DNA of 10,709 nucleotides from Candidatus Komeilibacteria bacterium RIFCSPLOWO2_02_FULL_48_11 (GTDB lineage: Bacteria; Patescibacteriota; Patescibacteriia; UBA2169): NCBI GenBank assembly GCA_001818435.1, contig MHKO01000001.1, positions 1-10,709 on the forward strand. The letters are read 5' to 3'. Both the position numbers and the translations under genes were made by a program. The notes beneath the pieces are model-generated. The model did no database searches, was not told the DNA's origin, and saw only the letters and a program-made list of their open reading frames with translations. Shown here in pieces: positions 6,105-10,709 of this stretch. The stretch's first letter is position 1; each line of letters starts with the position of its first letter.

Positions 6105-6537
6105 AATATGGAAGATGGATAATGGAAAATAGAAGATATGATTATTGATGTTGAAGATATTAGAGCGTATCGTAACGCCCGCCAGCTATTAATAATAGTC
6201 CATCAAAAAGTTATTCCTTTATTGCCGATTGAAGAAAAATATGATTTATGCGATCATATGCGTCGTTCTTCAAAGTCAATATGCCGCAGTATAGCTGAAG
6301 GCTATAGTGCCAAAGATTCTTCTAAAGATTTTCGTAATTGTCTGCGAATCGCTATGCGCGAAGCGTCGGAAATGGTGGAGTGTTTTAAGCAATGCAAGGA
6401 TTTAAATTATTTAAAGATTGGTGTTTGTGATTGGTTTATTGAAAAGTATGAATTAGTTCTTAAGCAGATTACACTTTTAAGAAAAAATTGGAAAACTTAC
6501 GGATAATCCATTTTCTATTTTCCATCTTCCATTCTCA
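6103..6537 (+). mobile_element. S23-type cassette 1: four-helix-bundle gene between inverted repeats
   Basis: The left arm (about 6103-6137) and right arm (about 6507-6537) are reverse-complementary: 6122-6137 pairs with 6510-6525 at 15 of 16 positions, and GGAAGATGGA (6110-6119) pairs with TCCATCTTCC (6521-6530). The left arm is itself a heptamer series: ATATGGA, AGATGGA, TAATGGA, AAATAGA from 6106 to 6133. The unit starts at the transporter stop codon and ends at the rsmA start codon. Mobility is inferred from packaging, not shown; there is no transposase and no obvious target duplication. Confidence 0.6.
6138..6506 (+). CDS. Four-helix-bundle protein, S23/IVS family
   Basis: A 122-aa, mostly helical protein. 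The signature region DLCDHMRRSSKSICRSIAEG (36-55) matches the family consensus (hydrophobic-Q/H-hydrophobic-RRA-x-S-I-x-x-x-IAEG), and DFRNCLRIAMREASEMVECF (64-83) matches the following helix (F-x-x-F-L-x-I-A-x-G-S-x-x-E). The family includes the protein encoded in intervening sequences of some 23S rRNA genes and is structurally related to Avd, the accessory protein of diversity-generating retroelements; most members have no known function. ATG 6138 follows the left repeat arm; no clear ribosome site exists other than the purine-rich repeat (GAAGAT), which may serve as one. A positively charged face (RR, K, R) is consistent with nucleic-acid binding, an inference only. Confidence 0.87.
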   Translation: MIIDVEDIRAYRNARQLLIIVHQKVIPLLPIEEKYDLCDHMRRSSKSICRSIAEGYSAKDSSKDFRNCLRIAMREASEMVECFKQCKDLNYLKIGVCDWFIEKYELVLKQITLLRKNWKTYG

Positions 6538-7376
6538 TGAGTTTACCAGACGAAGCGGCTATTAAAAGAATAATTAAAGATAATAGTATACGCCTTGATA
6601 ACCATGCGGGGCAGAATTTTTTGATTGATGAGGCGGTGCTGCGCTCAATGGTTGAGTTGGCGCGCATCCAGCCGAATGATACGGTGGTGGAAATCGGGGC
6701 CGGCTTTGGAACTTTGACCGCGGAATTGATTAAGCGCGCCCGGGAAGTGATAGCCGTGGAAAAAGACAAAACATTGGCCCGCTGTCTTAAGGAGCGATTT
6801 GGCGGCCAGTCTAATTTTAGGCTTGTGAATGATGATATTTTAAAATTTAAACCTGATGTTAGGCCGTATCGGATTATTGCCAACATCCCTTACCAAATCA
6901 CTGGCAAGATTATCAGGAAGTTCGTGAGCGAGGAAGAGCGCAAACCCGCGGACATGCTGATCATGGTCCAAAAAGAGGTGGGGGAGCGGGTCTGCGCCCG
7001 ACCAGGCCAGATGAGTCTGCTGGCCATTTGGGTTCAATTGTACAGCCAACCAGCCATAGTGATGCCGGTTTCCAGGCAGTCTTTTTGGCCGGTCCCCAAA
7101 GTTGATTCCGTGCTTTTGTCAATTGCCGGCATAAAGCCGGACCCGCTTTATCCGCTAAAGGATTTTACCGCTTTCTGGCGAGTTTTGCGCGTTGGCTTTT
7201 CCTCACCGCGCAAACAGCTTCGCAATAATTTAGTGGCTGGTTTGCGGATTCCATCCAAAGAAGTTGCCCGGGCCCTGGCCCAGGCCGGCATTGCGGAGAA
7301 AGCCCGGGCCCAAGAGCTCTCTATTAGTGATTGGATTGCGCTTGCTAACTCTCCTCGCGGCCGTGTGGACCCTTAA
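6537..7376 (+). CDS. rsmA: 16S rRNA (adenine1518/1519-N6)-dimethyltransferase
   Basis: A 279-aa KsgA/RsmA enzyme that dimethylates two adjacent adenines in the helix 45 loop of 16S rRNA during late 30S assembly, using S-adenosylmethionine. Seen: GQNFLID (25-31), the SAM motif I VVEIGAGFGTLT (50-61), AVEKD (73-77) for ribose binding, NDD (98-100), the catalytic NIPY (116-119), FWPVPKVDS (183-191) and FSSPRKQLRNNL (221-232). Length and order are those of the family. The ATG sits inside the end of S23 cassette 1's right arm, so the insertion has supplied the immediate upstream sequence; no Shine-Dalgarno is visible. The 3' end, encoding about NSPRGRVDP, overlaps the minus-strand hepT gene by 32 nt. 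RFGGQSN (88-94) echoes the FGGQ repeat peptide but is too short to judge. Confidence 0.96.
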   Translation: MSLPDEAAIKRIIKDNSIRLDNHAGQNFLIDEAVLRSMVELARIQPNDTVVEIGAGFGTLTAELIKRAREVIAVEKDKTLARCLKERFGGQSNFRLVNDDILKFKPDVRPYRIIANIPYQITGKIIRKFVSEEERKPADMLIMVQKEVGERVCARPGQMSLLAIWVQLYSQPAIVMPVSRQSFWPVPKVDSVLLSIAGIKPDPLYPLKDFTAFWRVLRVGFSSPRKQLRNNLVAGLRIPSKEVARALAQAGIAEKARAQELSISDWIALANSPRGRVDP

Positions 7377-7797
7377 GGTACTTAAGGATCTGTTTTTGAA
7401 ATTCCTCCAGGTCTCCCAGCTGGTTAGTAAGAATTTCGTACACTTTTTTCCGGTCAATCTTGCCGTACTCGTGTACCAGAATATTGCGCAATCCCACCAT
7501 TTTTGTAAGCTTATTCGCTAGAGATTCGGAAACAATGCCCTGGTTATGCAAAAGTGAGACAGCCTCGTAATTGTCATCAGGACGTTTTAAGCCCTGATCA
7601 ATTATTACCAAATGCGCAATGTCAATAATTGATTGTACCGAAAGTTGCAGGTAACGTTCCGTATTCCCAAATACGTGAAAATCAGCGAGAAACTGCTTTT
7701 CGCTCCCGGCTTCTGACCGGAGCGTGCGGAGGTACGACACATACTCTCTTAAACTCTCCAGTTTTTCAAAGATTTTTTGTTGAGTCAGTTGCGTCAT
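7345..7797 (-). CDS. hepT: HEPN toxin of the HepT/MntA system (predicted RNase)
   Basis: A 150-aa helical protein of the DUF86/HepT HEPN family. The active-site motif RX4HXY is complete: R104-NILV-H109-E-Y111. Upstream, ERYLQLSVQSIIDIAHLVI (48-66) is the usual HEPN helix. HepT proteins act as RNases, and in characterised pairs the tyrosine of this motif is AMPylated by MntA to block toxicity; Tyr111 is therefore the predicted site. The ATG (7797) overlaps the antitoxin stop codon in an ATGA arrangement, so the two are translationally coupled with the antitoxin first. The last about 10 residues (GPHGREES) overlap the end of rsmA on the other strand, suggesting the original hepT C terminus was replaced on insertion or that convergent overlap is tolerated. 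Such overlap could let the opposing transcripts interfere. Confidence 0.92.
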   Translation of the reverse strand: MTQLTQQKIFEKLESLREYVSYLRTLRSEAGSEKQFLADFHVFGNTERYLQLSVQSIIDIAHLVIIDQGLKRPDDNYEAVSLLHNQGIVSESLANKLTKMVGLRNILVHEYGKIDRKKVYEILTNQLGDLEEFQKQILKYLKGPHGREES

Positions 7798-8204
7798 AGA
7801 GGCGTTGCCAAGCGCGCGCGGTACTGTTTAAGAACCGGCTGGTAGTCAAAGTACTCGTTGAGCGCCTTTAATTCAAAATCAATTCGCGTTTCCGGAGAGC
7901 GCTCAAACGCGAGCACTCCCTCCCGCAGGGCAACATACCGCAGAAAAGGAGATGCGGTGTTGAGCACAACCACGTCCGCCTCTTTAGAAAGGGTTCGGGT
8001 AAGCTGCTCCAGAAGCTTCAGGCGGATGTCAAAAAACTCGCTTCGGCGCTCCGGCGCGAGATAGACCGCGATATCCACATCGCTTCCTTTCCGTCTTTTG
8101 CCGGTTGCGGCCGAACCGAATACGTAGCCAAACAAAACTTCTTCATGGTTGCGCAGAACCTTAGCTACGGACTTGGCAATTATTGTGATGTCGCTTTGTT
8201 CCAT
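7794..8204 (-). CDS. mntA: MNT-domain nucleotidyltransferase antitoxin of the HepT/MntA system
   Basis: 136 aa from the preferred ATG. The minimal nucleotidyltransferase motif GSX10DXD is present (G30 S31 ... D42 V43 D44), preceded by FGYVFGS, with a third acidic residue in EADVVVLN (D78), so the catalytic set looks complete. MntA antitoxins transfer AMP from ATP to the HepT tyrosine. A longer reading from 8255 would add MTKDRFHFSAICASLKY, which has no family resemblance and crosses the promoter region, so ATG 8204 is chosen. Just upstream on this strand a TGC-TAGTCT box (extended -10 like) with a weak TTCACT 16 nt before it would place the transcript start at or next to the ATG. That implies a near-leaderless mRNA, a tentative reading. 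Confidence 0.9.
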   Translation of the reverse strand: MEQSDITIIAKSVAKVLRNHEEVLFGYVFGSAATGKRRKGSDVDIAVYLAPERRSEFFDIRLKLLEQLTRTLSKEADVVVLNTASPFLRYVALREGVLAFERSPETRIDFELKALNEYFDYQPVLKQYRARLATPL

Positions 8205-8248
8205 ATATTTTAGACTAGCACAAATGGCAGAAAAGTGAAATCTGTCCT

Positions 8249-8278
8249 TTGTCATGGATTATGGTTTTGTGATACAAT
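8249..8278 (+). promoter_or_regulatory. Likely sigma-70-type promoter for the DxDxDG membrane protein gene
   Basis: TTGTCA (8249-8254) is a five-of-six match to TTGACA. After an 18-nt spacer comes TACAAT (8273-8278), preceded by TG-A (8270-8272), an extended -10. Transcription would start near 8285, only about 8 nt before ATG 8293. The site lies in the divergent gap between mntA and 8293, the only divergent junction in the window. Confidence 0.6.
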
Positions 8279-8292
8279 AAATCTACAAAGAT

Positions 8293-8838
8293 ATGGATAA
8301 ATTCGTTAAAATCGGATTTGGCGCTTTAGCGGTTTTTGCTTTGATTTTTGGCTTTATGCGTTTAAGCCAGAATTTAAAATTGACTTTCAGCGATGATGGC
8401 GGCGGCCCAGCAGCTGTTGACGACGCTTTAGAAGAAACCAAGCTGCGGGTAATGGATACGGATGAGGATGGCTTGAATGACTGGGATGAACTGAACACTT
8501 ATGGCACCTCGCCTTATTTGGCTGATTCGGACTCTGATGGGGTGAAAGATTTGGATGAAATTAAAAAAGGCGCTGACCCGAACTGCCCGGTTGGCAAAGA
8601 ATGCGGCAGTTCGGATATCATTAAAGCCAAACTTAAGCAAACCATCACCCCGGCTGAGCCCAGTTTGGCCGCTCCGGAGGCCGCGGACAGTGAATTGCCA
8701 GTTGAGGAGCTGAAGCAATTATCACCAACTGACATTAGGGATTTGTTAAAACAGGGCGGCGTGACTGACGAGCAGTTGCAAGGCGTGTCGGACGAGGAGT
8801 TGAAGCAGTTGTTGGAAGAGACGCTTAAGCAACAGTAA
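8293..8838 (+). CDS. Membrane-anchored protein with thrombospondin-3/EF-type calcium repeats
   Basis: 181 aa. Residues about 5-22 (VKIGFGALAVFALIFGFM) form one membrane segment without an obvious signal-peptidase site, so the rest likely projects outside the membrane. Two aspartate-rich repeats follow: DTDEDGLNDWDE (55-66) and DSDSDGVKDLDE (78-89), each a DxDxDGxxDxxE loop of the type that binds Ca2+ in thrombospondin type 3 and dockerin-like modules. They are spaced by NTYGTSPYLA, as in TSP3 arrays. C97 and C104 (CPVGKEC) could form a disulfide. The C-terminal third is acidic/Gln-rich and helical (TDIRDLLKQGG, SDEELKQLLEETLKQQ) and may bind a partner. It likely heads an envelope operon with the large exported protein from 9364, with an S23 cassette inserted between them. 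Function is unknown. Confidence 0.8.
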   Translation: MDKFVKIGFGALAVFALIFGFMRLSQNLKLTFSDDGGGPAAVDDALEETKLRVMDTDEDGLNDWDELNTYGTSPYLADSDSDGVKDLDEIKKGADPNCPVGKECGSSDIIKAKLKQTITPAEPSLAAPEAADSELPVEELKQLSPTDIRDLLKQGGVTDEQLQGVSDEELKQLLEETLKQQ

Positions 8839-8857
8839 AAATGGAAATTGGCTGTCA

Positions 8858-9288
8858 TGTTATATTGTTAAATTGTCATATTGTTAAAGATGGGTAAAAA
8901 GTATTTGCAGCTAAATGGCATAGGTGCATATAAGACGGCCTTTCATCTATCAAATTATGTTTGGGAGATTGTTGTGAAATGGGATTTTTTCACAAAAGAC
9001 ACAGTTGGAAAACAGTTTATTAGGGCTGTTGATTCCAATTCAGCCAATATTGCGGAAGGGTTTGGCCGGTACAGTAAAAAGGATAAAATTAAGTTTTATA
9101 GATACAGTTTTGGCTCTATGAAAGAATCACTCGATTGGAATGAAAAAGCAAAAACCAGGAATCTGATTACCCGAGAGCAATATCAACACATCTTAGATGC
9201 GCTCAACAATAAACTACCCATTGAACTTAATTCTCTGATAAAGTTCACTAATGAAAAGTTAACAATATGACAATTTATCAATATAACA
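8858..9288 (+). mobile_element. S23-type cassette 2: four-helix-bundle gene between 30-nt inverted repeats
   Basis: Left arm 8858-8887 and right arm 9259-9288 are reverse complements at 29 of 30 positions; the single mismatch is T8868 against T9278. The left arm consists of octamers TATTGTTA (8863-8870), AATTGTCA (8871-8878), TATTGTTA (8879-8886). The right arm includes the last three codons and the stop of the gene (TTA ACA ATA TGA). The transcript would fold into a long stem closing a loop of about 370 nt, the same topology as S23-encoding intervening sequences in 23S rRNA genes. No transposase or recombinase is encoded, and no target-site duplication is obvious. Confidence 0.7.
8890..9270 (+). 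CDS. Four-helix-bundle protein, S23/IVS family (second, divergent copy)
   Basis: 126 aa from ATG 8890; an in-frame TTG at 8881 lies inside the repeat arm and is less likely. Family signature: GKQFIRAVDSNSANIAEGFG (40-59), then KIKFYRYSFGSMKESLDW (66-83), matching the second and third helices of the S23 fold (R-A-x-x-S-x-x-x-N-IAEG...F-x-R-x-S-x-GS-x-x-E). It shares only these core positions with the protein at 6138-6506, so it is not a recent duplicate. The reading frame terminates within the inverted-repeat arm, so gene and repeat are physically integrated and the C-terminal residues LTI are repeat-encoded. Function of the family is not established; structural kinship to Avd suggests oligomeric nucleic-acid binding. 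Confidence 0.87.
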   Translation: MGKKYLQLNGIGAYKTAFHLSNYVWEIVVKWDFFTKDTVGKQFIRAVDSNSANIAEGFGRYSKKDKIKFYRYSFGSMKESLDWNEKAKTRNLITREQYQHILDALNNKLPIELNSLIKFTNEKLTI

Positions 9289-9363
9289 GTTAATGATTTT
9301 CATAACTAACTTCCAATTTCTATTACCAAAAACCAACTACCAACAACCAATTTCTAAATTACA
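9289..9363. repeat. Spacer with ACCAAnn heptamer series
   Basis: Between cassette 2 and the next gene, ACCAAAA, ACCAACT, ACCAACA and ACCAATT run head to tail at 9325-9352, with TTCTATT- and TTCTAAA-like units around them. There is no clear Shine-Dalgarno or promoter before ATG 9364. Confidence 0.6.
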
Positions 9364-10709
9364 ATGTTTTCCCCTAAAACAAAAAGCACTATCCTAACTA
9401 TTTTACTTGTCTTTACGACTACGGTTTTTGTTTTTGGCGCGCTGGCTGCGCCTGCCCCGGCCCGGGCGCAGTGGACTACCATCTCTCACACCTTCACCGA
9501 TATCCCACGTCAGATTTCCGAAGGTATGCAGAAGGCAAAAGATACGGTAAAAAAAGCGCTCACCCGGACTCTTTCCCGCTCTTATCAGCAGGCCATCCGC
9601 AGTGTTACTTACAAACTGGCGCAGGACACCGCCACCTGGATAGCCTCGGGCGGCAAAGGCCAGAAGCCTTTGATTTTCAGGAATTTTGGCAGTTGGATGA
9701 AAGAGTCGGGCAATATAGCTGCGGGCAAGTTTTTGGCCAACTTAACCGCTGGCTGGCCAGTGAACATCTGCGACGCTTCCAGCCTTAAATCCAAATTAGC
9801 CATCACCATTGGGATTGAAAAATCTTTGGATGACCTGATGTTTCCAGTCAGCTCCAAGGATACAGGCCTGACCGGCTGCAAACTTACGGAAATAAGAAAT
9901 AATTTTGCCAAAGCTGTTCAGGCCAAGAATTTTTTGGTTGATTTTCAAACCAGTTTTGAACCAGGCCGGAATGATCTTTTTGTATCTAATGCCTTGTTTG
10001 AAGATTTGAAGAAGAAAGAAGAGCAAAGCATTGAGGAGCAAGCGGTGGAGCGCATGAAATCAGGTGATTTTACTGGGGCAGAAGGCATAATTAAGTCAGC
10101 CTACCCAACCGCGACTAAGGAACAAGTTGATCAGTTGTATCGGGCTGCTTTTGATAAATACGCGGAAGACCCGCCGCGCACTGAGGATATTTTAGTTGAT
10201 ACTTTGGCTGTTTTTGCCAATACTCTATCTAAAGCCTACATGCAGAAATTACAGCGCGGGTTTTTTCCGTTCCGCAAAACCAGCGGCGGCCCGGACAGCG
10301 AGATTGGCGGCAGCGCCGGGTCGCTAAAAGCTTTGCTGGCTTCTTTTGACGTGTTTTCGCCCCAGCGAGCGATTGAAATCGGAGCTGGCCGGGAGATTGA
10401 TTTACTGGCTGACATGCTCACTTGTCCCGAGCCTCAATACCAAACTCCGTATAATTGCCTTTTGAGCAACAGTTTGCAACAAGCTGTCCAGCAAGGATTA
10501 ACCGCGCGCCAGGCTCTTGGCGTTGGAATAGACCCGGATTTGCAATTTCCAGAAGAGCACCAGGCTAATAAACCAACCTTATCATTGCCTAATCTGCGCA
10601 AACTGCGTTTTTTGCGCGTGATTCCGGTGGGCTGGGAAATCGCGGCCCAATACCTGAATGATGATGAAAAAAAAATTTCTTTCAGAGCTCTGCTTGATTG
10701 TTTTGAAAA
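9364..10709 (+). CDS. Large exported protein of unknown function, N-terminal part
   Basis: Open from ATG 9364 to the window edge (448 codons, no stop), so the full protein is larger. The N terminus is a classical signal peptide: basic MFSPKTK, hydrophobic core ILTILLVFTTTVFVFGALAA, then APARA before Q36 (AxA cleavage likely after residue 35). The mature part is rich in helices: QISEGMQKAKDTVKKALTRT, ATWIASGGKGQKPLIFRNFG (90-109) with a GGKGQKP turn, and KKKEEQSIEEQAVERM (216-231), possibly coiled coil. Cysteines are sparse (136, 172, 354, 365, 446) and could pair outside the cell. I recall similar big proteins with an ASGGKGQKPLF segment in Parcubacteria, likely envelope or secretion-apparatus parts, but have no function to assign. 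It follows the calcium-repeat membrane protein, supporting an envelope role. Confidence 0.85.
   Translation, partial: MFSPKTKSTILTILLVFTTTVFVFGALAAPAPARAQWTTISHTFTDIPRQISEGMQKAKDTVKKALTRTLSRSYQQAIRSVTYKLAQDTATWIASGGKGQKPLIFRNFGSWMKESGNIAAGKFLANLTAGWPVNICDASSLKSKLAITIGIEKSLDDLMFPVSSKDTGLTGCKLTEIRNNFAKAVQAKNFLVDFQTSFEPGRNDLFVSNALFEDLKKKEEQSIEEQAVERMKSGDFTGAEGIIKSAYPTATKEQVDQLYRAAFDKYAEDPPRTEDILVDTLAVFANTLSKAYMQKLQRGFFPFRKTSGGPDSEIGGSAGSLKALLASFDVFSPQRAIEIGAGREIDLLADMLTCPEPQYQTPYNCLLSNSLQQAVQQGLTARQALGVGIDPDLQFPEEHQANKPTLSLPNLRKLRFLRVIPVGWEIAAQYLNDDEKKISFRALLDCFE

Noticed and set aside
7264..7521. Plus-strand 85-aa ORF across the rsmA-hepT junction
   Set aside because: Shadow of rsmA in another frame and antisense to hepT; no family resemblance.
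7345..8204. Intrinsic terminators after rsmA or hepT
   Set aside because: The genes overlap convergently, and no GC hairpin followed by a T-run is visible in either direction.
6138..9270. A diversity-generating retroelement, suggested by two Avd-like four-helix-bundle proteins
   Set aside because: No reverse transcriptase, template repeat or variable repeat is visible in the window; the S23/IVS-type family is a better fit.
244..9270. Alternative genetic code with TGA read as glycine
   Set aside because: TGA ends mntA and the second S23 gene at sensible places, and no conserved gene here has an in-frame TGA.
9471..9788. Plus-strand 105-aa ORF and the minus-strand ORFs at 9609-9911 and 9796-10041
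   Set aside because: All are shadows of the continuous frame from ATG 9364, which has a signal peptide and no stop to the window edge.

Overview
The window looks like a chromosomal segment of a Candidate Phyla Radiation (Patescibacteria) bacterium, most likely a Parcubacteria-type lineage. This is inferred from several things seen together: short intergenic spacers, a LeuRS swollen by in-frame insertions, palindromic repeats that read through genes (the peptide RLRQGFGGQ is typical), genes for S23/'four helix bundle' proteins, an ORF6N protein, and a Thrombospondin-3-like membrane protein followed by a very large exported protein of unknown function. TGA and TAA both act as stops and no in-frame TGA is seen, so the standard bacterial code (table 11) fits and the TGA=Gly lineages do not.

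Layout. Positions 1-75 hold the last 24 codons of a gene that starts outside the window. Positions 96-225 are a compound palindromic intergenic element. Positions 244-3744 encode a giant leucyl-tRNA synthetase (1166 aa). It contains two whole extra enzyme domains in its editing region: an RBBP9/YdeN-like alpha/beta hydrolase with an apparently complete catalytic triad, and a Nudix domain with a perfect Nudix box. Three further small in-frame insertions look repeat-derived. An ORF6N-domain protein (3775-4305), a TsaC/Sua5-type threonylcarbamoyl-AMP synthase (overlapping start at 4298), a 12-TM MFS-like transporter (4911-6104) and the 16S rRNA dimethyltransferase RsmA (6537-7376) follow on the same strand. 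A four-helix-bundle (S23/IVS-like) gene cassette with inverted-repeat ends is wedged between the transporter and rsmA. On the minus strand is a HepT/MntA (HEPN/MNT) toxin-antitoxin pair (8204-7345) whose toxin 3' end overlaps the 3' end of rsmA. A divergent promoter region near 8249-8278 leads into a membrane-anchored protein with DxDxDG calcium-type repeats (8293-8838). A second S23-like cassette follows, bounded by a 29/30-identical 30-nt inverted repeat (8858-8887 / 9259-9288). Last is a large signal-peptide-bearing protein (9364 to the window edge), which remains open.

How it fits together. The plus-strand genes before 7376 are translation and tRNA/rRNA-modification housekeeping functions (LeuRS, TsaC, RsmA) with a transporter. 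The right end is envelope-related. The unusual biology is (a) LeuRS acting as a host for inserted catalytic domains and repeat-derived peptides, and (b) two unrelated-sequence S23-type genes, each packaged between self-complementary arms made of 7-8 nt periodic repeats. Similar short-period repeats occur inside leuS and in other spacers. The packaging resembles the S23 intervening sequences known from some bacterial 23S rRNA genes, but here it sits between protein genes.
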